From Endozoicomonadaceae bacterium (lineage in GTDB: Bacteria; Pseudomonadota; Gammaproteobacteria; Pseudomonadales; Endozoicomonadaceae): DNA of 45,962 bases. Under the pieces are notes generated by a model. That model was not told the origin of the DNA. It saw only the letters and a list, made by a program, of their open reading frames with translations, and made no database searches. Location of the stretch: assembly GCA_023146365.1 (NCBI GenBank), contig JAGLCE010000039.1, positions 1-45,962 of the forward strand. Direction: 5' to 3'. This document shows, in pieces, positions 32,284 through 40,385 of this stretch. How positions within the stretch are numbered: position 1 is the first letter of the stretch; each line of letters starts with the position of its first letter. The position numbers were made by a program, and so were the translations under genes.

Positions 32284-33453
32284 CTACTCGCCTTCAACCC
32301 CCATAATCGGCTCAGTCTTACCCCATTCATGACACTTTGGGCAGCACCAATGTAATGCCTTACCATCAAAACCACAATAGCTACAACGATAAACCGGCTT
32401 AGTGGCAAGCAAGCACTCCGTCAACTCGCGCAAGAGTATGAGATTCTGCTTGGGGCGCGCTTCACTATTATGAATATTAAGATCAATGAGCGCACTCAAC
32501 CCCTTCAGCGAAGGACGCTTAACAATTTGTTCTACAATGAAACGCCCCGCTTCTTGATCCCCCTTCTGACGAGCGACTAATCTGGCAGACGCCAGCACGA
32601 CAGCGGTCGATGGGTACTCGCGCAAACATTTTTCAAGATAAACTGACAATCCACGAGCAGACCACAAGGCATCGAAAGAGTGCTCAAGCAAAGGGATGCT
32701 TTCAGAAATAAATACCGGATTTTGCTGATAAATACGCTGCAATACACGAGCGGATTCCCGATAATTCTTCATCGAACATTCCAACCGTCCGAGAAGCAAC
32801 GTTGCGCGAACACAATCACGAGCACAAGCAATCCGTATATTCTTACGAGCCGTTAATACATCATTACTCTCAAGCGCCACTTCTGCCAGCTCACAGTAAT
32901 AATGAGCCAGTTGTAGATTATATTGACCGCCCCCCTTCTGCACCAGCCGTATAATATCAATGGCCTTCTGCCACTCTTTTTCCTGCTCATAAACAGACAG
33001 AATTAATTTGACTGATTCATCCGAACCTGACCAAGACGTTTTCAGCATATCCTCAAGTAACGATTCACCGCGATCCAATAAACCCGCCTTGACATAGTCA
33101 TGAGCCAGCTCCAACTGTACGCGCAACGACTGTTCACGGGTCAGGCTTGGGCGAGCCAACAGATCCTGATGCGTATGAATCGCCTTATCCAGTTCCCCGC
33201 GTCGCCGGAACAGACGCCCCAAGACAATGTAGGTATCGATGGTATCAACATTAATTTCAAGCGCTTTTATGAAGGATTCAATCGCCTCATCCGTCTGTTC
33301 ATTTAACAAATAGTTGAGACCAACAAAATACTCACCGTTCAGTGAATCATTGTGAAACTGACGATAACGATGCTGTTTTCGCTGCCTGTTACCCAGAAAA
33401 AAACCGGCTAACATCGATACCAAAATCAGTAGTAGCAGAAGAGGGTCAAACAT
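32284..33453 (-). CDS. lapB: LapB (YciM), LPS assembly TPR protein
   Basis: Membrane-anchored cytoplasmic protein that couples LpxC degradation by FtsH to LPS supply. Seen: N-terminal membrane anchor (about 4-21), Tyr-rich juxtamembrane YFVGLNYLLNEQTDEAIESF, TPR array (about 70-330), and C-terminal rubredoxin-like zinc site YRCSYCGFDG ... CCPKCHEWG. 389 residues matches. Directly after lapA. Confidence 0.94.
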   Translation of the reverse strand: MFDPLLLLLILVSMLAGFFLGNRQRKQHRYRQFHNDSLNGEYFVGLNYLLNEQTDEAIESFIKALEINVDTIDTYIVLGRLFRRRGELDKAIHTHQDLLARPSLTREQSLRVQLELAHDYVKAGLLDRGESLLEDMLKTSWSGSDESVKLILSVYEQEKEWQKAIDIIRLVQKGGGQYNLQLAHYYCELAEVALESNDVLTARKNIRIACARDCVRATLLLGRLECSMKNYRESARVLQRIYQQNPVFISESIPLLEHSFDALWSARGLSVYLEKCLREYPSTAVVLASARLVARQKGDQEAGRFIVEQIVKRPSLKGLSALIDLNIHNSEARPKQNLILLRELTECLLATKPVYRCSYCGFDGKALHWCCPKCHEWGKTEPIMGVEGE

Positions 33454-33456
33454 AGA

Positions 33457-33780
33457 TCAACTCAACCCTTTCAGGGTATTCATTCTGAGTTTTTTGAGTT
33501 CCGCCTCCTGTTGCTCACTCTTTCGCCTCAACAAAGCCTGCCGGACGCGACACAGTGTAACCATCACGACACCGGAGAATACGCCCATCAAACCACCCAA
33601 AATAAAACTTGAAACAACAATGCTGGAAAGTGAAGCTGGCGCAAGCGAATAACCCACAATCACCAATGTGACTGCATCAGAATTTTCTATGACAAAGGAA
33701 AATGCGATAAAACAGAGTGCTACCGCAAAAAGCAACCACAACAGAAGACGTAACCACCTGATAACCATGCTTTTAAACAC
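33457..33780 (-). CDS. lapA: LapA domain protein (YciS)
   Basis: Small inner-membrane partner of LapB. Seen: two membrane segments (about 10-30 and 45-70), the IENSDAVTLVIVGYSL and LGGLMGVFSGVVMV family motifs, then a short basic coiled coil. 107 residues. Three bases separate it from lapB, and 9 from ihfB. Confidence 0.9.
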   Translation of the reverse strand: MFKSMVIRWLRLLLWLLFAVALCFIAFSFVIENSDAVTLVIVGYSLAPASLSSIVVSSFILGGLMGVFSGVVMVTLCRVRQALLRRKSEQQEAELKKLRMNTLKGLS

Positions 33781-33789
33781 CCGAATAAG

Positions 33790-34092
33790 TTATCGGCCAG
33801 CACTCTCGTTAGCTGCCCTATTCACACGATCTCGCAGCTCTTTGCCTGGTTTAAAATGAGGAACATTCTTACCGGTGAGTATCACCGCTTCACCAGTCTT
33901 GGGATTACGCCCTTGTCTTGGTGCACGATAATGCAAGGAGAAGCTACCAAATCCACGAATTTCAATCCGTGTGCCAGATGACAGTGCACCGGACATCTGA
34001 TCAATAATCGCCTTTACAGCTAACTCAACATCCTTGAGCATCAATTGCTCCTGAGTTTCAGCAATACGCTCTATTAGTTCTGACCGAGTCAT
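33790..34092 (-). CDS. ihfB: Integration host factor subunit beta
   Basis: DNA-bending nucleoid protein, dimer with IhfA. Seen: MTRSELIERIAETQ, IEIRGFGSFSLHYRAPRQGR (DNA-clamp arm), NPKTGEAV and VPHFKPGKELRDRVN. 100 residues. Follows rpsA in the conserved rpsA-ihfB-lapA-lapB order. A 14-base tandem repeat lies in its leader. Confidence 0.96.
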   Translation of the reverse strand: MTRSELIERIAETQEQLMLKDVELAVKAIIDQMSGALSSGTRIEIRGFGSFSLHYRAPRQGRNPKTGEAVILTGKNVPHFKPGKELRDRVNRAANESAGR

Positions 34093-34138
34093 AACATGCT
34101 CTCCTCTTCACTGCGCGTTACTGCATCCTTTAACTTCC

Positions 34139-34180
34139 ACTTTGAAAGTCGCACTTTGAAAATCGCATTTTGAAAATCGC
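34139..34180. repeat. Three 14-base tandem repeats upstream of ihfB
   Basis: Units ACTTTGAAAGTCGC (34139-34152), ACTTTGAAAATCGC (34153-34166), ATTTTGAAAATCGC (34167-34180): two substitutions relative to one another. They lie in the gap between rpsA and ihfB, upstream of the ihfB start. Confidence 0.9.
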
Positions 34181-34331
34181 ACATTACTTGAAACAGGCCA
34201 GAAAACTCTCGCGATCCATCATCAAGAGTAGCCGCCCAACGACAGAAGTAACAGCCTGACAACGACAAGAATGCCTAACACTCTATGTTAATCAGCGCCC
34301 CTTAATCATCAAGCAACTTACTGGTAACCAT

Positions 34332-34364
34332 AAGAAAACCGCCAATCAGATCGGCGGTTTTCTT
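34332..34364 (-). terminator. Rho-independent terminator after rpsA
   Basis: A perfect 12-base stem AAGAAAACCGCC ... GGCGGTTTTCTT with a 9-base loop lies 20 bases beyond the rpsA stop. On the minus strand the stem is GC-rich at its top and T-rich at the end. It could also act in either direction. It would separate rpsA from ihfB expression. Confidence 0.85.
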
Positions 34365-34383
34365 CAGCATGCATCAGTCAAGC

Positions 34384-36069
34384 TTACTTGCTTTTCATCT
34401 GTTCCTTGATCAGATCACCGATAGTCGTCGGACCTGCTACGGCAGGCTCTTTCTGCTTACTACCGCGCAGCTCTTTCATGGAAGACTTATCATCAACTTT
34501 GTCTTTCGCTTTAATAGACAGGCTAATGATACGATTCTTACGATCAATACTTACAATACGCGCTTCAACCTCTTCACCTTCCTTCAGCACGCTAGTGGCA
34601 TCTTCAATGCGGTCACGACTAATTTCAGATGCTTTCAAAATACCTTCGATCTCTTCGCCCAGCTCTACGACAGCCTCTTTGACACTCACTTCCTTCACAA
34701 TACCCTTAACGATAGCGCCTTTAGGGTTAGCGTCGGCATATATAGCAAACGGATCGGGATTTAGCTGTTTGATACTCAGGGAGATACGCTCACGTGCTGC
34801 GTCGATGGAGAGAACAACAGCCTCAACTTCATCACCCTTCTTGTATTGCTGAACCATCTCTTCGCCATCTTCATCCCAACTAATATCAGACAGATGAACC
34901 AAACCGTCAATTCCACCCTCTAGGCCGATAAAAATCCCAAAATCGGTAATGGACTTGATTTTACCGGAAATTTTGTCGCCCTTTTGATGCTTATCGGAAT
35001 ACTCTGTCCATGGATTTGGCTTACACTGCTTAACACCCAAGGAGATACGACGACGCTCTTCGTCGATCTCCAGCACCACAACATCAACTTCATCGCCCAT
35101 AGAAACTAACTTACGGGGATGAATATTCTTGTTAGTCCAGTCCATTTCAGAAACATGAACCAAACCTTCAACGCCCTCTTCCAGCTCAACGAAGCAGCCG
35201 TAATCAGTCAAATTGGTCACATGACCGGTGACACGGGCACCTTCTAGAAAACGATTTTTGATAGCGATCCATGGATCTTCACCCAACTGTTTCAGACCCA
35301 GAGATACACGATTGCGTTCACGGTCGAATTTCAGAATCTTGACAATAATGTCGTCACCAACGTTGACGATTTCACTCGGATTCTTGATACGCTTCCACGC
35401 CATATCGGTAATGTGCAGTAGGCCGTCAACACCACCCAGATCAACAAATGCACCGTAGTCAGTCAGGTTTTTAACAACACCCTTCACTTCAAGACCTTCC
35501 TGCAGAGTGCTTAGCAACTGATCACGTTCAACACTATTCTCAGCTTCCAAAACAGCACGACGAGAAACTACGACGTTGTTACGCTTTTGATCGAGCTTGA
35601 TAACCTTGAATTCCAGCTCTTTACCTTCTAAGTGTGCCGTGTCGCGAACCGGACGAACATCAACCAGAGAGCCAGGCAGAAATGCACGAATAGTGCCGAC
35701 ATCAACAGTGAACCCACCCTTAACCTTACCGCTGATAAGACCTTTAATTGCATCATTCTTTTCAAAGGCTTTCTCAAGCTCTTTCCAAGACTCAGCGCGC
35801 TTGGCTTTCTCGCGGGACAGTTTGGTTTCACCAAAACCGTCTTCGACTGCATCCAGAGCTACCTGAACGGTGTCGCCCACCTTAACGGTCAGCTCACCGC
35901 TTTCAGAGCGAAACTGATCTACAGGGATAACACCCTCAGATTTCAGTCCAGCGTGAACGGTGACCCAGTCACCATCAACATCAACCACGAGGCCATCAAT
36001 AATGGAACCGGGCTTCATTTCAATCTCTCTCATACTCTCTTCAAAGAGGTCAGCAAAGCTTTCAGTCAT
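34384..36069 (-). CDS. rpsA: 30S ribosomal protein S1
   Basis: mRNA-binding ribosomal protein. Seen: MTESFADLFEESM start (ATG 36069, AGGA six bases upstream; an upstream in-frame start at 36093 is rejected), then six S1/OB repeats with recurring G-x-V-x-x-x-x-x-G-x-F-V-x-L units, e.g. YGAFVDLGGVDGLLHITDMA and YGCFVELEEGVEGLVHVSEM. 561 residues, near E. coli's 557. Followed by a strong terminator. Confidence 0.97.
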   Translation of the reverse strand: MTESFADLFEESMREIEMKPGSIIDGLVVDVDGDWVTVHAGLKSEGVIPVDQFRSESGELTVKVGDTVQVALDAVEDGFGETKLSREKAKRAESWKELEKAFEKNDAIKGLISGKVKGGFTVDVGTIRAFLPGSLVDVRPVRDTAHLEGKELEFKVIKLDQKRNNVVVSRRAVLEAENSVERDQLLSTLQEGLEVKGVVKNLTDYGAFVDLGGVDGLLHITDMAWKRIKNPSEIVNVGDDIIVKILKFDRERNRVSLGLKQLGEDPWIAIKNRFLEGARVTGHVTNLTDYGCFVELEEGVEGLVHVSEMDWTNKNIHPRKLVSMGDEVDVVVLEIDEERRRISLGVKQCKPNPWTEYSDKHQKGDKISGKIKSITDFGIFIGLEGGIDGLVHLSDISWDEDGEEMVQQYKKGDEVEAVVLSIDAARERISLSIKQLNPDPFAIYADANPKGAIVKGIVKEVSVKEAVVELGEEIEGILKASEISRDRIEDATSVLKEGEEVEARIVSIDRKNRIISLSIKAKDKVDDKSSMKELRGSKQKEPAVAGPTTIGDLIKEQMKSK

Positions 36070-36396
36070 GATCATTCCTGTTAAATCCGCCAAACGGAAC
36101 AGAGCAACGCTTATTATCTTACGCTAAAGACGTTGATGATCTCGCATGACTCTCACCGTACCACCAGCCTGTACGGGTTAATTATCACTGAGGGCTAACG
36201 TCCGTCACTGGTTGCACGACTCGCCGCAAGATAAAGCACTTGCATCATTGACGGTCGCCAAAACGATCTCCCCACCTTGTATCCATTGAAAACCCAACTC
36301 ACTCTCTTTTATCAATGCCCATATTGAGGAACACTCAAAAGAGAGCGATATTACCACTCTTCAACTAAAGCACCATTCAAATAAAGATACTGTTTT
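36070..36396. other. Gap between cmk and rpsA, no gene
   Basis: 327 bases without an identifiable gene; holds the rpsA leader and presumably its promoter. I see no convincing promoter, terminator or S1-binding structure by eye. Confidence 0.6.
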
Positions 36397-37068
36397 TCAG
36401 ATCACAGCACGACTACGCATGGCTGTCAGCATCTCATTCAGCGTGTCTTGGATAGTTAGTTTAGTACTGTCTATGATAATCGCACCCTCTGCGGGCTTGA
36501 GCGGTGCAATAGCCCGATTTTCATCCAGTTCGTCACGAGCCTTTATACCCAATAAAAGCTGATCGAGACTAACATTTACATCACTGCCTTGCAACTGCGC
36601 AAAACGCCTCTGCGTGCGTGCCTGCGCACTGGCAGTCAAGTAAAATTTGATATCGGCATCACTAAACACCACGGTACCCATATCACGTCCGTCAGCCACC
36701 AAACCTGGTTGTTCAATAAACGCGCGTTGCAGTGAGTGAAGTGCTTGACGAACGTTCGGCAGCATAGCGATTTGTGCTGCCCGAATCCCTACCTCTTCAG
36801 TACGAATCATATTGCTCACCGGCTCACCGTCAAGCATCATCCCGCCTTCCGCAAGAAACTGGACATCAAGATTAGCCACAAACGTCTTAAGGGAGCTCTC
36901 ATCATCAAGAGAGACTTCACCATTAACGACAGCTAACGCCGTTAACCGATAGAGCACACCACTATCCAGCAGGTGCCAACCCAATTCTTGAGCCAAACAA
37001 CGGGCCAGTGTTCCTTTACCTGATCCGACAGGACCGTCAATAGTAACAACAGGAACATTGTCTTTCAT
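36397..37068 (-). CDS. cmk: Cytidylate kinase
   Basis: Phosphorylates CMP/dCMP. Seen: PVVTIDGPVGSGKGTLARCL (P-loop), LLDSGVLYRLTAL, VADGRDMGTVVF, FYLTASAQARTQRRFAQL. I chose ATG 37068 (AGGAGG nine bases upstream), giving 223 residues; a TTG at 37086 is the only alternative. The start lies five bases inside the aroA 3' end, so expression is coupled to aroA. Confidence 0.95.
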   Translation of the reverse strand: MKDNVPVVTIDGPVGSGKGTLARCLAQELGWHLLDSGVLYRLTALAVVNGEVSLDDESSLKTFVANLDVQFLAEGGMMLDGEPVSNMIRTEEVGIRAAQIAMLPNVRQALHSLQRAFIEQPGLVADGRDMGTVVFSDADIKFYLTASAQARTQRRFAQLQGSDVNVSLDQLLLGIKARDELDENRAIAPLKPAEGAIIIDSTKLTIQDTLNEMLTAMRSRAVI

Positions 37069-37072
37069 CACA

Positions 37073-38395
37073 TCAAACCTCCTCAATCATTTGAAGCCTG
37101 AAACCAACCGAATCGGCCAGCTCCACAAAATTAGGAAAAGAGGTAGCAACCTGTCTGCACTCCCTGATAATAACCTCACCCTTAGCCAGTAGTCCCGCCA
37201 CTGAAAATGCCATAGCGATACGATGATCACCACCGCTCTCAATGGTCGCACCGTCCATCTCTCCACCGGAGATCTCAATACCATCGGGTAATGATTGGGC
37301 ATCAACCCCCAGCGCCTGAAGACCGTCAACCATTAACTGAATACGGTCGCTCTCCTTCACACGCAACTCTTCAGCACCGCGAAGCACGGTAACACCGTCA
37401 GCAGAGGCCGCAGCCACAAAGAGTACAGGAAACTCATCAATAGCCCGCGACACCAGCGTTTTCGGAATATCAATACCCTTTAAATTCGCTGAGCGAACTC
37501 GAATATCAGCGGTCGGTTCACCACCCACCAGCCGCTCATTGGTTATCGTAATATCTGCTCCCATAAGGCGCAGAATATCAATAACACCAGTACGGGTAGG
37601 ATTAACACCGACATGTCTCAGTAACAGGTCAGCATCAGGTGCAATACTTGCGGCCACCATAAAAAAAGCAGCCGACGAGATATCTGCGGGGATATCAACG
37701 GCTGTCGCCCTCAACACGCCACCACCGCTGATCGTCACACGATGACCCTCAACGGTCACCGGGTAGCCAAAGCCACGCAGCATGCGCTCCGTATGGTCAC
37801 GGGTAACGCTTGGCTCAGTCACAGAGACCTCGCCCTTTACATAAAGCCCAGCCAACAACAGACAAGACTTTACCTGAGCCGACGCCATAGGCATATCATA
37901 AGAGAGACCTTTTAGTAGACACCCTCCACGTATCGTTAACGGCGGATACCCTTCCGGACTTGTTTCTATGACCGCACCCATATCTCGCAACGGCTCAACC
38001 ACCCGTCTCATCGGACGCATGGAGAGCGACTTGTCACCCGTCAACTCAACATCAAAGCGCTGAGGCGCCATCAAGCCAGCCATTAAGCGCATAGCCGTAC
38101 CAGCATTTCCCAGATAAAGCGGAGCTGTGGGCGACTTCAAGCCATGCAACCCTACGCCATAAATAGTCACACGTCCATTATGCGGGCCATCAATTCTCAC
38201 CCCCATAGCTCGAAAGGCCTGTAAGGTTGCCAGTGCATCCTTCCCCTCCAGAAAACCATCGACCTCTGTAACACCCTGAGCAAGGGCGCCCAGCATGATG
38301 GAGCGATGGGAGATGGATTTATCACCAGGCAGACGAATGTCACCGCACACGGAACCGCCTGGTCGAGTAATATAAGTCAATGGATTGTCTGTCAT
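37073..38395 (-). CDS. aroA: 5-enolpyruvylshikimate-3-phosphate synthase
   Basis: Joins PEP to shikimate-3-phosphate, sixth step of the shikimate pathway. Seen: LPGDKSISHRSIMLGALAQG, LYLGNAGTAMRLMAGLMAP, MRPMRRVVEPL, SAQVKSCLLLAGLY, VTRDHTERML, DEFPVLFVAAA and GDHRIAMAF. 440 residues, full length. In Pseudomonas this domain is fused behind TyrA; here it stands alone and the upstream tyrA/hisC region is eroded. Confidence 0.96.
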   Translation of the reverse strand: MTDNPLTYITRPGGSVCGDIRLPGDKSISHRSIMLGALAQGVTEVDGFLEGKDALATLQAFRAMGVRIDGPHNGRVTIYGVGLHGLKSPTAPLYLGNAGTAMRLMAGLMAPQRFDVELTGDKSLSMRPMRRVVEPLRDMGAVIETSPEGYPPLTIRGGCLLKGLSYDMPMASAQVKSCLLLAGLYVKGEVSVTEPSVTRDHTERMLRGFGYPVTVEGHRVTISGGGVLRATAVDIPADISSAAFFMVAASIAPDADLLLRHVGVNPTRTGVIDILRLMGADITITNERLVGGEPTADIRVRSANLKGIDIPKTLVSRAIDEFPVLFVAAASADGVTVLRGAEELRVKESDRIQLMVDGLQALGVDAQSLPDGIEISGGEMDGATIESGGDHRIAMAFSVAGLLAKGEVIIRECRQVATSFPNFVELADSVGFRLQMIEEV

Positions 38396-38540
38396 AGCTC
38401 TCTTCAGATACGCTTAGTTTTTCAGCAAACTGCCGAAATGTGCGCTAGTCCAACCATCAGATTTCCGAGCATCCTGGATGCGTCGGGCAGATACTTGAAC
38501 GTTTTAAAAGCATCAGCGACAACCCGCTGACATTCGTCAT

Positions 38541-38707
38541 CACTGTTATTAGATCAGCCGACATCCCAATAAAACCAGCTCTATCAGCAACAGCTCAAGA
38601 CTCAGAACCGTACGATCTGAGAGCCGTGGAATCTTAAACGCCACACTGACTCGACAGCGCTGCTTTTAATTCAAATCCGTTGCTATCAGGATAACGCGCC
38701 CGCTCAG
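38541..38707 (-). pseudogene. hisC: Relic of a histidinol-phosphate aminotransferase gene
   Basis: Right after the pheA' stop, the minus strand reads ERARYPDSNGFELKAALSSQ then CGV-stop, matching the HisC pattern RYPDxNGFxLKxAL...GV. A shifted frame continues with RLSDRTVLSLELLLIEL, in the place of GNGSNDVLELI. Stops and frameshifts interrupt it and both ends are lost. Bases 38396-38540 between this and aroA hold no readable gene, though a few residues near VGLA might be an aminotransferase or TyrA C-terminus. Position between pheA and aroA is where hisC lies in Pseudomonas. Confidence 0.62.
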
Positions 38708-39025
38708 TTACGCATCAACAATGGATGTTTTGTCTTCCTCACAAGCAGAACCCTCCAGCGCCAGACAAGCCGACATGATCTCTCGAAACAATCGAGCCAT
38801 CGTTTCATCATCGAGAGGGCCATCATTGCATGCGATGATGCGCCGTAACACTTGGGCTTCCCGCTCAGGACGATAAAAAAAAGCATTGGCTACGCCAGCA
38901 ACTTCCTTGACTCTGCCCACCTCTTGAGCCGCTGCGGCACGTGAGCTGATCAGTTCAATAATCTTTCCGTCAAGAGTGTCGATTCTATCCCTTAGCCTCA
39001 TTAGCTCTTCTTCCTGATCCCCCAT
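38708..39025 (-). CDS. pheA: PheA truncated to the chorismate mutase domain
   Basis: 105 residues. Seen: LRDRIDTLDGKIIELISSRA, AQEVGRVKEVAG, FYRPEREAQVLRRII, GPLDDETMARLFREIMSACL ALE: the complete AroQ chorismate mutase domain of bifunctional P-proteins. In relatives LALE is followed by VAYLGPxGTF of the prephenate dehydratase domain; here it runs into an unrelated tail (GSACEEDKTSIVDA) and a stop, joined to the hisC relic. So chorismate-to-prephenate may persist, while dehydratase and Phe-sensing ACT domains are lost. It could be a functional monofunctional mutase or a fragment. Confidence 0.85.
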   Translation of the reverse strand: MGDQEEELMRLRDRIDTLDGKIIELISSRAAAAQEVGRVKEVAGVANAFFYRPEREAQVLRRIIACNDGPLDDETMARLFREIMSACLALEGSACEEDKTSIVDA

Positions 39026-39070
39026 CTACACCACCCGCCACTCATTGTCATTCACAACACCATACCTCCA

Positions 39071-39119
39071 TCAGCCGTCAGCCGTCAGCCGTCAGCCATC
39101 AGCCATCAGCCATCAGCCA
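39071..39119. repeat. Seven tandem heptamers TCAGCC(G/A) at the serC stop
   Basis: Three TCAGCCG then four TCAGCCA units, 39071-39119. The last unit overlaps the serC Gly-stop codons (minus strand), so copy-number change would leave the protein end intact but lengthen the serC-pheA' spacer. Confidence 0.92.
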
Positions 39120-40195
39120 TAACGTTGCTCAAAGTAAGCCATGAACGCAATCAATGCATCCACCCCTGCTTCCGGTACCGCATTGTAGATACTGGCTCGC
39201 ATACCACCGACAATTCGATGCCCTTTCAAATTCATCAGCCCTGTATCAGCCGCTTCGTCAAGAAAAACATCATTCAACGTATCATCTGCCACTTTGAAAG
39301 GGACATTCATAATGGATCGAAACGCTGGATCAACAAGATTACTGTAAAAAGAGCTACCATCAATCGCTGCATACAACTTATTCGCCTTTCGCTGATTCAA
39401 CACCTGCATCGCAACCAGACCACCCTGTCGCTTCAACCATTTGAACACCAATCCTGACAAATACCAGGCAAAGGTGGGCGGCGTATTCAACATCGATCCG
39501 TTATCCGCCACCAACTGGTAATTTTGGAGTGATGGACAAGCGTCAGAGGCATAGCCCAGCAGACTCTCACGAACAATCACCAGAGTAATGCCTGCTGGGC
39601 CAATGTTTTTCTGGGCGCTGGCATAAATCAGCCCAAAACGATTGACATCCAGTGGCGAGGAGAGAATAGACGATGACATATCGGCTACCAGAGGGATATC
39701 AGCCGTTTCTGGAATCTCCGAAAAGGCTAAACCACCAATGGTTTCATTGGGCGTGTAATGAACATAGGCCGCAGTAGGCGATAACTGCCATTCGGCCGAT
39801 TTCGGAATCGTGAGATAGTTGCTGTCACGACTACTGCCGACCACATTCACACGGCAGTAACGGGAAGCTTCCTTGATCGCTTTCGACGACCAGTGTCCAG
39901 TATCCAGATAATCCGCAGACAACCGGTTACCGAGGATATTCAAAGGAATAGTAGCGAATTGCGCAGTGGCACCACCCTGCATAAAAAGCACACGGTAATG
40001 ATCTGGTATGGATAGCAAGTCACGAAAATCCTGTTCAGCCTCTAAGGCCACCCTCATAAATTCAGGATTACGATGACTGGTCTCCATGACTGACATGCCA
40101 ATCGCCTGCCAGTCCAACACTTCACTGCGGACCTGCTCAAGGACTTCAGTAGGTAGTGCGGCGGGACCCGCACAGAAATTAAAGGTTCTTGTCAT
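39113..40195 (-). CDS. serC: Phosphoserine aminotransferase
   Basis: PLP enzyme of serine and pyridoxine synthesis. Seen: FNFCAGPAALPTEVLEQV, MSVMETSHRNPEF, FMQGGATAQFATIPLN, VADMSSSILSSPLDV, PLP-lysine region YASAQKNIGPAG, NTPPTFAWYLSGLVFKWL and GHRIVGGMRASIYNAV. 360 residues, full length. Lies between gyrA and pheA' as in Pseudomonas. Confidence 0.96.
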   Translation of the reverse strand: MTRTFNFCAGPAALPTEVLEQVRSEVLDWQAIGMSVMETSHRNPEFMRVALEAEQDFRDLLSIPDHYRVLFMQGGATAQFATIPLNILGNRLSADYLDTGHWSSKAIKEASRYCRVNVVGSSRDSNYLTIPKSAEWQLSPTAAYVHYTPNETIGGLAFSEIPETADIPLVADMSSSILSSPLDVNRFGLIYASAQKNIGPAGITLVIVRESLLGYASDACPSLQNYQLVADNGSMLNTPPTFAWYLSGLVFKWLKRQGGLVAMQVLNQRKANKLYAAIDGSSFYSNLVDPAFRSIMNVPFKVADDTLNDVFLDEAADTGLMNLKGHRIVGGMRASIYNAVPEAGVDALIAFMAYFEQRYG

Positions 40196-40385
40196 GACGG
40201 TACTGCCTGTTATTCACCGTTACCGCACGTTTATTTATCTATTCCCATGGGGCAGGAAGAGTTCGAAAAAGCTTGCTTTATGGCTGAATATTGAGCGTTT
40301 ATGGCATTATTTATACAACCTTTCGCACTATAACACCTCACTGGCTACACCGGTTTCGATGCAACCAATCGTCTACCGCTTAACA

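Noticed and set aside
39071..39119. Heptamer run considered as CRISPR or REP element
   Set aside because: Units are 7 bases without spacers; it is a simple tandem repeat.
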